Origin: Microbacterium gorillae
GTDB lineage: Bacteria > Actinomycetota > Actinomycetes > Actinomycetales > Microbacteriaceae
DNA: 64,000 nucleotides
Assembly (NCBI RefSeq): GCF_000826185.2
Contig: NZ_LN648875.1
Location: 802,356 to 866,355, forward strand
Direction of reading: 5' to 3'
Shown here: one piece after another, positions 43,279 to 51,080 of the stretch
How positions within the stretch are numbered: the stretch's first letter is position 1
Layout of the letters: the number at the start of each line of letters is the position of its first letter
Translations under genes and position numbers: made by a program
The notes under the pieces: model-generated
Database searches by the model: none
Told to the model about the DNA's origin: nothing
What the model saw: only the letters and a program-made list of their open reading frames with translations

Positions 43279-44685
43279 TCAGCGCCGGTCGAAGCTCACC
43301 CGAGCATCCACGTCGTCCAGCGGTTCAGGATGGATGGCGGTCAACGCGTCGGCGACTTCACGCGCGGCGCGGCGACCGGACTGCACAGCGCCGCCGAGGC
43401 CGTCCTGCTCGCCGGTGTCCGCGCCGGCCCAGTGCAGGCGCCCGACCGGCTCGCGCACGTTCTTGCCCACGGTGCTGAGCACGCCGGGCGGGAGGTGCAG
43501 CGATCCGCAGCCGGCGGACCAGCCGTCATCGAACCAGTCGACGTAGTGGAACGCGGTGTAGTCGGCCGCCTCCGGACCGAAGTACTCAACGAGCTGCGCG
43601 ATGTACGCCCGCTCCATGCGCTCCGGATCGCCGACGAGCTCGTCGAAGAAGAGCTCGGCGCTGCGCGGGTTGCGCGCCCAACGACCGGGTGAGACCGGCC
43701 GTCGGCCGCACAGGATGCCCTCGGTGGACCCGGGCACGGACACGTCCATGACGTACTCGGCGGGCAACGAGCCGGAGGCGACTCCGGACAGACCCTGCTC
43801 GCGCCAGAACGGCCGCTCGTAGATCGCGAAGAGCTTGGACCCGTGGTACGCCAGCCACCTGTTCTGCAGCGCCAGGCGGGCCGCCGGCAGCGCGGGGGCG
43901 ATGGCGATCCGGGACACGATCGAGGGCTCCAGCGTCGAGATCACCCGATCCGCCGTGGTCGTCCCGCCGTCGTAGCTGACCCGTACGCCGTCCGGCCCCT
44001 GATCGAGCGCGCGCACGGCCGAGGACAGTCGGATCTCGCTGGTGAGGCCCGCGGCCAGACGCGCGGCGACCTCGGCCAGCCCCTCCGCGAATCGCATGTC
44101 GAAGCCGCCGAGGCCCTTCGTGGAGTTGTAGCGGGAGATCCGCCACACCATCGCGAGCAGCGAGATCTGCTCGGCGTCCACGGGGAAGTCCAACAGGATC
44201 CGCTCGCGCACGGCCGGCCGCGTCACGTTCTCGTTCAGCCAGTCGGCGAAGCGGGCGTCATCCCACACGCGAGCCCGCGGCGCCTCCCACGGTGCGTCCG
44301 CTTGAACCTCGGCCGCCATCTCCTCCAGCCGGGCGTAGGCGCTCACGTACTCCGCCGCCGATTCCGGATCCGTCTCGAACGGCGCACTCTCCTCGGTGCG
44401 CGTCCAGCCGGACACCCGCACGCTGCGGCCGCTGCGCTCCGGCAGCGGCACCGCGGACATCCCGAGCTCAGCCGCGAGGGCGAGCAGGTCGGTGTGGAAT
44501 CCGCCGGTGAACTCGGCCCCGCGCTGCAGGACACGACCGCCGAACTCCACCGCCTGCACCCGACCGCCGACACGGTCGCGCGCCTCGAGCACCAGCACCC
44601 GCGGCACACCCTGAGCCTCCAGCTCCCGGGCCGCCGTCAGACCGGCGAGGCCGGCTCCGATGATCACCACGTCGTATTCGTTCAC
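43279..44685 (-). CDS. MAO-family FAD-dependent oxidoreductase (paralog 3)
   Basis: A 468-residue flavoprotein very similar to paralog 2. It has VVIIGAGLAGLTAARELEAQG, RVLQRGAEFTGGFHTDL, WSAGCGSLHLPPGVLST and LHWAGADTGEQDGLGGAVQSG. The flavin-linking Cys position is kept, while both MAO cage tyrosines are missing. GTG 44685 is chosen because CGGAGG sits six bases upstream; the longer frame begins inside that ribosome site. It has no cupin partner downstream, unlike paralog 2. Confidence 0.92.
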   Translation of the reverse strand: MNEYDVVIIGAGLAGLTAARELEAQGVPRVLVLEARDRVGGRVQAVEFGGRVLQRGAEFTGGFHTDLLALAAELGMSAVPLPERSGRSVRVSGWTRTEESAPFETDPESAAEYVSAYARLEEMAAEVQADAPWEAPRARVWDDARFADWLNENVTRPAVRERILLDFPVDAEQISLLAMVWRISRYNSTKGLGGFDMRFAEGLAEVAARLAAGLTSEIRLSSAVRALDQGPDGVRVSYDGGTTTADRVISTLEPSIVSRIAIAPALPAARLALQNRWLAYHGSKLFAIYERPFWREQGLSGVASGSLPAEYVMDVSVPGSTEGILCGRRPVSPGRWARNPRSAELFFDELVGDPERMERAYIAQLVEYFGPEAADYTAFHYVDWFDDGWSAGCGSLHLPPGVLSTVGKNVREPVGRLHWAGADTGEQDGLGGAVQSGRRAAREVADALTAIHPEPLDDVDARVSFDRR

Positions 44686-44742
44686 GAGAAACCTCCGCAC
44701 ACGCGACGCGGGATGGCGTCGTCGTCAACACCATAAAGGAAA

Positions 44743-44758
44743 GTCCATAAATCTGAAC
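44743..44758 (-). promoter_or_regulatory. Operator-like dyad between MAO-like paralog 3 and amidohydrolase 1
   Basis: Read on the minus strand: GTTC-AGATTTAT-GGAC, one mismatch from GTTC-N8-GAAC, 58 bp before the flavoprotein start. Confidence 0.5.
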
Positions 44759-44911
44759 TCTTGTATGGCTATTCGAAGCTGGACCGATAGACTGCGGAGG
44801 ACATCGACATTCGTCTGGCAAGGGAGCGGAACGTGATGCTGTCATCGTCCCGTCGCCCGCGGACCTCACGGACAAGCCCGCGCGCCGCGCGCTGACAGGA
44901 GGAGATCTCCC

Positions 44912-46564
44912 ATGACAACCGCCATCCTCGGCTCCATTCTCCCGCTTTCCGGGGAGGGGCTGGACCCGCAGCAGGCCGTCCGCCTGGACGGCAACCGCAT
45001 CGCCGAGGTCGGCGGCAGTGAGATCGCCGCCGACGCGACCGAGACGTTCGACTTCGGCGCGCGCAGCGTCCTGCCCGGCTTCATCGACGCGCACACGCAC
45101 GGGATGTCCACCGTCATCGGTCGTCACCTCATGGTCGACTGCGTGACCGGCATCGATTCGCTGGCCGGCGTCATCGCGCGCCTGCACGAGAGCCTGGACC
45201 AGACCAACCACGCCGGCTGGGTCATCGCCCGCACGCTGTTCATGTTCGACGAGCTGTGGCCGGACGCGCACGACGTGAGCCGTCACGACCTGGACGCGGT
45301 GAGCACCACGATCCCGATCGCACTGCGCACCGGACACCTCAGCGTCATGAACACCGCGGCGATCGAGGCCCTGGGCCTGAATGAGATGCACGGCGAGATC
45401 CAGGGCAGCGGTGGCCCGGTCACGATCTACCGCGACCAGGACGGCTACCCGAACGGCCGCGTCACGAACTTCGACACCGTGATGCCCCTGACGATGCCGG
45501 ACCGCGAGCTCGCCCGCGAGGCCCTGCGTGAGGGCCTGGTCCGCGTCTTCACGGCGCGCGGTGTCACGACGATGGCCGACATGACGGAGCAGCGCGCGGC
45601 GATCGACGGGTTCGTCGACCTCATCGATGAGGGCGCCGCCCCGATGCGCATCTACTCGTACCTGATGGCACCGCGCATGATGCCGCTGGCCGACGTGCTC
45701 CGCTGGCAGGAGCTCGGCATCGAGGAGCGCCCGGACCAGTTCGAGGTCCGCGGTCTGAAGATGTTCGCCGACGGCGGCTTCAGCTCGGCCGACGCCAGCA
45801 CGCACTTCCCGTATCTCGACGAGGCGACGCACGGTCACGGCTACTGCGGCAAGCTCACGTTCTCCGATGAGGAGCTGCTCTACGCCTTCGAGGAAACGGC
45901 GAAGCGCGACATGCAGCTGTCCCTGCACGCCAACGGCGAGCCCGTCCAGGAGCAGATCTGCCGCATCGTCGCGGGATCGTCCGCCTACCCGGCCAAGTAC
46001 CCGATCCGTCTGGAGCACGCGGGCAACTTCATGTGGAACGACACCACGCCGGACGTGTGGCGCAGCGCGGGTGCGATCCCGGTCACGCAGGCGATCTTCC
46101 TCCCGGCCCTGGGCGCGACCGTCCCGAAGCTCCTCGGCCCAAAGGCCGCCGAGCACGGCCGCTTCCCGTACCGCACGCTGCTGGATCAGGGTTGGCCGAT
46201 GTCCGGCAGCTCGGACGGACAGTGGTCGGTCAGCGACGAGGTCTACAACCCGTTCCACAGCATGTGGTGCGTCATGAAGCGCGAGACGATCCACGGCGAC
46301 ATCATGGACCCGGAGGAGCGCCTCGACCTGGAGAGCGCACTGAAGGTGCACACCATCAACGGTGCCCGATCGCTCTCGATCGAGGACCGGGTGGGCACGC
46401 TGGAGCCGGGCAAGTTCGCCGACATCGTCGTGCTCGACCGCGACATCACGGACGGCGTGGACGCGGACAACATCCGCGACGTCCAGGTCGACTACGTCTT
46501 CTCGGACGGGCGCCTCGTCTACCAGCGCGAGGGTGCCGCGCCGTACACGACGCCGACCGCCTGA
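44912..46564 (+). CDS. Amidohydrolase, YtcJ-like (Amidohydro_3) paralog 1
   Basis: A 550-residue metal-dependent hydrolase. The HxH pair is in LPGFIDAHTHGMS, later His residues in LSLHANGEP and RLEHAGN, and an Asp in SGSSDGQWSVSD. The C-terminal beta-domain ends LEPGKFADIVVLDRDITDG. It likely cleaves a C-N bond (amide, imide or formamide-like). AGGAGGAG precedes the ATG. Its stop overlaps the SDR start (TGATG). A paralog is at 52793. Confidence 0.92.
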   Translation: MTTAILGSILPLSGEGLDPQQAVRLDGNRIAEVGGSEIAADATETFDFGARSVLPGFIDAHTHGMSTVIGRHLMVDCVTGIDSLAGVIARLHESLDQTNHAGWVIARTLFMFDELWPDAHDVSRHDLDAVSTTIPIALRTGHLSVMNTAAIEALGLNEMHGEIQGSGGPVTIYRDQDGYPNGRVTNFDTVMPLTMPDRELAREALREGLVRVFTARGVTTMADMTEQRAAIDGFVDLIDEGAAPMRIYSYLMAPRMMPLADVLRWQELGIEERPDQFEVRGLKMFADGGFSSADASTHFPYLDEATHGHGYCGKLTFSDEELLYAFEETAKRDMQLSLHANGEPVQEQICRIVAGSSAYPAKYPIRLEHAGNFMWNDTTPDVWRSAGAIPVTQAIFLPALGATVPKLLGPKAAEHGRFPYRTLLDQGWPMSGSSDGQWSVSDEVYNPFHSMWCVMKRETIHGDIMDPEERLDLESALKVHTINGARSLSIEDRVGTLEPGKFADIVVLDRDITDGVDADNIRDVQVDYVFSDGRLVYQREGAAPYTTPTA

Positions 46565-47316
46565 TGGATCTCGAGCTCGACGGCCGCCGCGCGATCGTCA
46601 CCGGCGCCAGCGCCGGCATCGGTGCCGCGGCGGCCGTGGCCCTCGCGCGCGAGGGCGCGCACGTCGCGCTGGTCGCGCGGCGCGCGGAGAGTCTGCAGGC
46701 GCTCGCCGACCGGATCGCGGATGACGGCGGGGTCCGCCCCGCCGTCATCGCGGGCGACATCACCGACCCCGACGGACTCGCCGCGATCATCGACGCCGCC
46801 ACCGCGGCGCTGGGTGGTTGCGATGTCCTGGTCAACGCCGCCGGCGGGACCCGGCCGGTCAGCGCCACCGCGGACGAGTCCGTCTGGGACGAAGCCCTCC
46901 TGCTGAACTTCACTTCGGCTCGTCGGCTCGCGGAGGCGCTTCTGCCGAACATGCGGGCCGCGGGGTGGGGGCGCATCATCAACGTCACGGGCATCCTGGA
47001 ACCGATCGGACTGAACGCGGCCGTGGCCGCGAAGGCGGCGCTGAAGCTGTGGTCGAAGGGCATGTCGCGCGACGTCGCGGCGGACGGCGTCACCGTCAAC
47101 TGCATCGGCCCGGGACGCATCCTCACCGAGCAGGTGCGCGAGCGCGTCCATCCCACGGAGGAGAGCCGCCGCGACTTCGCGGCGCGCTTCATCCCCGCCC
47201 GGCGCTTCGGCGGGCCGGAGGAGGTGGCGAACCTCATCGCCTTCCTGGCATCGCCGCGCGCGTCCTACATCACCGGCACGTCGATCCCGGTCGACGGCGG
47301 CATGAAACGGAGCTGA
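46564..47316 (+). CDS. SDR-family protein without the catalytic Tyr
   Basis: A 250-residue Rossmann protein: AIVTGASAGIGAAAAVALAREG, LVNAAGGTRPV, and the end ITGTSIPVDGG. In the active-site stretch NVTGILEPIGLNAAVAAKAAL the Lys is present, but the position four residues before it is Ala instead of Tyr. The upstream Ser position reads V-T-G. It may be a non-reductive family member or use other residues. Coupled to amidohydrolase 1. Its 3' end is the left part of an 80-bp tandem duplication. Confidence 0.87.
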   Translation: MDLELDGRRAIVTGASAGIGAAAAVALAREGAHVALVARRAESLQALADRIADDGGVRPAVIAGDITDPDGLAAIIDAATAALGGCDVLVNAAGGTRPVSATADESVWDEALLLNFTSARRLAEALLPNMRAAGWGRIINVTGILEPIGLNAAVAAKAALKLWSKGMSRDVAADGVTVNCIGPGRILTEQVRERVHPTEESRRDFAARFIPARRFGGPEEVANLIAFLASPRASYITGTSIPVDGGMKRS

Positions 47317-47430
47317 GCATGGCACGACTGGACGGCAAAGTCGCCTTCGTCACCGGCACGTCGATCCCGGTCGACGGCGGCATGAAACGGAGTTGAGCAT
47401 GGCACGACTGGACGGCAAGGTCGCGTTCGT
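47271..47430. repeat. 80-bp tandem duplication at the junction of two SDR genes
   Basis: Copies 47271-47350 and 47351-47430 differ at only three positions. Each copy holds the last 46 bp of the first SDR gene plus the first codons of the second. The breakpoints share TCACCGG microhomology. The duplication leaves a chimeric 25-codon frame (47319-47396) that begins like SDR 2 and ends like SDR 1, between the two intact genes. Confidence 0.95.
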
Positions 47431-48151
47431 CACCGGTGCCGCCGGCGGGATCGGCAGCGCGACCGTCGCTCGCCTGCTCGAGGAGGGCGCCCGCGTGGCG
47501 GCCGCCGACCTCGATCCGGACCGGGTCGCGGAGGTCCTCGGCGACGCGCCCTACGACCCGGACCGGCTCGTCGCGATCCGGTGCGACGTCGCGGACGCGG
47601 CCCAGGTGGAGAGCGCGATCGCGCAGGCGCTGGAGACGTTCGGGCGCCTCGACATCCTGTGCAACATCGCCGGCGGCTCGTCGACGAACGACGGCCGCGT
47701 CACCGAGGCGCCGGTCGAGGAGTTCTGGCGCGTGCTCGGCGTGGACCTGTTCGGGACGTTCGCGGTGTCGAAGTACGGCATCCCGGCCCTCATCGCGGTC
47801 GGCGGCGGCTCCGTCGTCAACCTGACCTCGGTCGCCGCCATCGCTCCCCTGCCGGATCGCAACTGCTACGCGGCGGCGAAGGGTGGCGTGGTCTCGTTGA
47901 CGCGCGCGATGGCGTACGACTACGGCGCGGACGGCATACGGGTCAACGCCATCGCCCCCGGCACGACGCTCACGCCGCGCGTGGCGGCCTACTCGCACAC
48001 CGACGAGGCCAAGCGCCTCGCCGCGCGCCACCTGGTCGGCGAGCTCGACCCGGTGGACGTCGCGAACGCGATCGTCTTCCTCGCGAGCGACGAGGCCCGC
48101 AAGATCACCGGCCAGATCCTGCCCGTCGACGGCGGTCTCACGATCTCCTGA
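47399..48151 (+). CDS. Short-chain dehydrogenase/reductase
   Basis: A complete classical SDR of 250 residues: VAFVTGAAGGIGSATVARLL, LCNIAGGSSTNDG, and the active site with YAAAKGGVVSLTRAMAYD. It follows the catalytically altered SDR, separated only by the duplicated segment. ATG 47399 is used. The TTG at 47393 is the only earlier in-frame alternative and lies on the chimeric frame's stop region. It probably oxidises a hydroxyl to a ketone. Confidence 0.92.
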   Translation: MARLDGKVAFVTGAAGGIGSATVARLLEEGARVAAADLDPDRVAEVLGDAPYDPDRLVAIRCDVADAAQVESAIAQALETFGRLDILCNIAGGSSTNDGRVTEAPVEEFWRVLGVDLFGTFAVSKYGIPALIAVGGGSVVNLTSVAAIAPLPDRNCYAAAKGGVVSLTRAMAYDYGADGIRVNAIAPGTTLTPRVAAYSHTDEAKRLAARHLVGELDPVDVANAIVFLASDEARKITGQILPVDGGLTIS

Positions 48152-48165
48152 GCTCCGGCCACACC

Positions 48166-48198
48166 CGAAGGGCGAGTCCATCCCGGACTCGCCCTTCG
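48166..48198. terminator. Intrinsic terminator after the SDR pair
   Basis: Perfect 14-bp stem (48166-48179 with 48185-48198) with a five-base loop, followed by TCATTTCC. Confidence 0.85.
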
Positions 48199-48215
48199 TC
48201 ATTTCCCCCGCCCGT

Positions 48216-48328
48216 CGCTCCCATTCCCGTCACTTCCTCGCGCTCGAACCTGCCGCGTTTGAGAGCGACACGCAGATGCTCCCGAACGCGGCAGAAGTAG
48301 CGCGCGAGAAGTGCCGGAAGTGGGAGCG
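48216..48328. repeat. 113-bp imperfect inverted repeat
   Basis: Arms of about 44 bp (48216-48259 and 48285-48328) share CGCTCCCA, CACTTC and CTGCCGCGTT blocks in order, with small indels between. The loop is about 25 bp. It sits between two ordinary terminators in a convergent gap and codes for nothing recognisable. Confidence 0.75.
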
Positions 48329-48345
48329 GAGAGAAGGGGAAACGA

Positions 48346-48376
48346 CAGCGGCGCCGCCCGAGGGGCGACGCCGCTG
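48346..48376 (-). terminator. Intrinsic terminator of receptor 6
   Basis: CAGCGGCG/CGCCGCTG arms with an additional inner CGCCC/GGGCG pairing, 15 bp beyond the stop in the minus direction and followed by TCGTTTCC. Confidence 0.7.
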
Positions 48377-48390
48377 ATCGTGCGGAAGGG

Positions 48391-49464
48391 TCAGCCGACG
48401 ACCCACTCGTTCCACTGCGCGAGGATCGGGTCGAAGTTCTTCTGGTACCAGCCCTCCGCCATCTGGATCCAGCCCTCACCGCGCAGCGACTGCTGCCACT
48501 GCTTCATCGAGTCCGGGATCTCGATCGGATCCTTGAGCATGAAGGAGACGTTGCCGGTCTTCTCCAGAAGGCCCTTCTGCCCCTCGCGGTCCTCGAGGAT
48601 CGCCTTCAGGTACTGGTTGGCACCCCAGACGTTCGGGGCGTGCTTCGGGATGCCGAGGGCCGACATCGCCAGCACGCCGTCCTCCTGCACGAAGCGCAGA
48701 TCGCGGGCGGGCTCGGCGGCGATGAGCCGGCGCGCGTTCGCCGCCGAGGTGAGCACCATGTCGCACTGCCCGGTGAGCACGTTCTGGCTCCCCTCCGCCG
48801 AGCTGCTGTACAGCAGGATGTCGTCACGGATGCGGTCGAGCTCGCCATAGGCGGCTTTGAAGTCGATCGGGTAGATGTCGTCCGCGGACTTGCCGAGCGA
48901 CAGCATCGCCGCCTCCAGCGCGCCGTTGTACTGCGGCGGGGCGTTCTGGATGCAGCGCTTGCCCGGGTAGCCCTTCACGTCGTAGACGTCGGCGATGCTC
49001 GTCATCTCCTTGCCGACGGCCTCGGCGTCGTACGCCAGGCCGATCTGCCAGGTCCCGAAGCCGATGCCGTACTCGTTGACGGCGGCGTCCTGCAGGAGGT
49101 CCACGGGGACGACGTCGGTGTCGATCTTCTCCAGCAACCCCTGCTCGGCGGCCTGCTCCATCTCACCGATGCTGCAGAAGTGCCAGATCGACGGCGTGAC
49201 GTTGTTCGCCTCGACCTGCTGCGCCAGGCGGGACAGACCGCAGTCCCCGGCCTGGCGGTCGATCTGCACGCCCTTCGCGATCATCGGCGCCCACAGTGTG
49301 GCGCGTTGCGCTTCGGAGAAGTCTTCACTGCCCTGGCCCCCCTCGAAGTAGACGAAGTCGAGCGAGTGCTCCCCGTTGCTCGATCCGGACGGGGAACAGC
49401 CGGCCAGGGCGAGCACGCCGACAACAGCGAGCATGACTCCGGCTTTCCGAAAACCTGCGGACAT
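48391..49464 (-). CDS. ABC substrate-binding lipoprotein, PotD-like (receptor 6)
   Basis: Sixth receptor, 357 residues, 30 kb from the array and alone. Lipobox LAGC; the mature start FVYFEGGQGSEDF and the WHFCSIGE and KRCIQNAPPQYNGALEAAML stretches group it with receptor 1 rather than 2-5. The four extra cysteines are kept. AAAGG precedes ATG 49464. No transporter subunits are adjacent, so it should depend on the PotABC-like genes at 5326-8165 or on others outside the window. Confidence 0.92.
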   Translation of the reverse strand: MSAGFRKAGVMLAVVGVLALAGCSPSGSSNGEHSLDFVYFEGGQGSEDFSEAQRATLWAPMIAKGVQIDRQAGDCGLSRLAQQVEANNVTPSIWHFCSIGEMEQAAEQGLLEKIDTDVVPVDLLQDAAVNEYGIGFGTWQIGLAYDAEAVGKEMTSIADVYDVKGYPGKRCIQNAPPQYNGALEAAMLSLGKSADDIYPIDFKAAYGELDRIRDDILLYSSSAEGSQNVLTGQCDMVLTSAANARRLIAAEPARDLRFVQEDGVLAMSALGIPKHAPNVWGANQYLKAILEDREGQKGLLEKTGNVSFMLKDPIEIPDSMKQWQQSLRGEGWIQMAEGWYQKNFDPILAQWNEWVVG

Positions 49465-49511
49465 CTTTGTACCTTTCGATCGGTTTTCGCGCGATCCAGC
49501 GGACCGCAAAA

Positions 49512-49527
49512 GTTCGGGAATATGGAC
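49512..49527. promoter_or_regulatory. Operator-like dyad upstream of receptor 6
   Basis: GTTC-GGGAATAT-GGAC, the same outer bases as the site at 44743-44758, 48 bp before the receptor 6 start. Confidence 0.5.
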
Positions 49528-49597
49528 ACGTATTTCTAGTTGCGACCCTATGGTCGTGGTTCCGGCCACGTCAACCCCGAAATCGAGCACGATCGGA

Positions 49598-51079
49598 TCA
49601 CGATTCGCGCGGGCTGTCCGAGACCTCCCGTGGTGCCCGTCGGACGAACATCACGATCACCAGCGGCACAACGGAGACGATCGCCGCGGCGAGGAAGGCC
49701 GAGCGCGCACCGCTCGCGTACGCCACGGGGTCCGGGGTTCCGGCGGCCTGCGCACTCGCGCTCACCGCGCTGTAGATGCCGACGACCAGGGCCGTCCCAG
49801 CGGCTCCGGAGAGCTGCTGCAGCGTGCTGAAGATCGCCGAGCCATGACCGTACAGCGGTGTCGGCAGCGACCCCAGCGCCGTCGCCATGAGCGGCGCGAA
49901 AAGCATGGCCATGGCCAGGCAGTAGGTCAGATGCGCGGCAATCACGGCGATGAGAGACGTGTTCTCGTCGAAGGTGGCCAGCACGAACAGGCATCCCACC
50001 GAGAGGCCCATGCCGGGCACCACCACCGGCAGCGGTCCGTACCGGTCGAACAGGCGGCCGACGAACGGCGAGACGGCCGCTTCCAGGAGTCCGCCCGGCA
50101 TCAGCGCCAGCCCGGTGGCCAGAGCGGTGATCAGCAGGGAGCCCTGCAGATACAGCGGCAGGGTGTTCACCGAACCGAGCATGGCACCGAAGATCCCGAC
50201 CAGGGCGAGCAGCGCCAGTGTGAAGTTGCGGTTGGCCAGCGGACGCAGATCGAGCAGCGCAGCCCCCCGCCGTCCTCGGGCGAGCTGCCGCCAGACGAAC
50301 AGACCCAGGCTGAGCACACTCGCGCCCAGCACGATCACCGCCGCGAGCCCCGCCGGTCCGCCGGCACCGATGGCGTTCAGCGAGCCGAGGGCGTACACGA
50401 GACCACCGAAGGCCACCACCGACAGCGGGACGGAGAGGAGATCGAACGGTGTCACCCGTCGCGTACCCACGTTCGGCAGGCGCAGCAGACCGATGACCCC
50501 GGGAACGGCCACGAGCGGAATCATCGTCCAGAAGATGCCGTGCCAGCTCGCGAAGCTCAGGATGAGCCCGCCCACGGGCGGGCCGAGTGCGGGTCCGGCC
50601 GCCATGACGACGGCCACGAGGCCCATGACGGACCCTCGCCGTTCCACCGGCACCAGCGTCATCACCAGCGTGATCAGCAGCGGCAGGACGACCGCGGTGC
50701 CCACGGCTTGGACGACGCGCGCCGCGAGCAGGACGGGAAAGGCCGGGGCGAGAGCGGCCGCGACGGTGCCGAGGGTGAAGCTCGTCGTGGCGATCGCGAA
50801 GACGGTCCGCGTGGAGAAGCGATCGATGAGCCACCCGGTCGTCGGCAGCACCACCGCCGTGGTCAGCATGTAGCAGGTCAGCAGCCACTGGCCCGTCCCG
50901 GCCGAGATGGCGAAGTCCGCCATGATCGAGGGCAGCGCGACGGCGAGCGTCGTGTTGCTGAGGGACATGACGAACGCGATCGCGACCACGAGGCCGATCA
51001 CGAGCCCGGGACTGCGTGGTGCGGTGCGGCTCTCCTCCGGCGTGACCCGAGGTTCGGAAACTGTCCGGTCGTGGTCCAT
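49598..51079 (-). CDS. MFS transporter, DHA2 (EmrB/QacA) family
   Basis: A 493-residue membrane protein with about 14 hydrophobic helices. The first helix region reads MSLSNTTLAVALPSIMADF, with TGWLIDRFSTRTVF in the first loop and AAGPALGPPVGGLIL as the family antiporter motif. It probably exports a toxic substrate or intermediate using the proton gradient. A long upstream frame in the same phase is a shadow of the esterase gene. ATG 51079 is 2 bp from the esterase stop, so the two are co-transcribed. Confidence 0.9.
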   Translation of the reverse strand: MDHDRTVSEPRVTPEESRTAPRSPGLVIGLVVAIAFVMSLSNTTLAVALPSIMADFAISAGTGQWLLTCYMLTTAVVLPTTGWLIDRFSTRTVFAIATTSFTLGTVAAALAPAFPVLLAARVVQAVGTAVVLPLLITLVMTLVPVERRGSVMGLVAVVMAAGPALGPPVGGLILSFASWHGIFWTMIPLVAVPGVIGLLRLPNVGTRRVTPFDLLSVPLSVVAFGGLVYALGSLNAIGAGGPAGLAAVIVLGASVLSLGLFVWRQLARGRRGAALLDLRPLANRNFTLALLALVGIFGAMLGSVNTLPLYLQGSLLITALATGLALMPGGLLEAAVSPFVGRLFDRYGPLPVVVPGMGLSVGCLFVLATFDENTSLIAVIAAHLTYCLAMAMLFAPLMATALGSLPTPLYGHGSAIFSTLQQLSGAAGTALVVGIYSAVSASAQAAGTPDPVAYASGARSAFLAAAIVSVVPLVIVMFVRRAPREVSDSPRES

Positions 51080-51080
51080 G

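Noticed and set aside
47319..47396. 25-codon chimeric frame as a real gene
   Set aside because: It is explained as a by-product of the 80-bp tandem duplication; it has a start and ribosome context copied from SDR 2 but encodes only joined gene ends.
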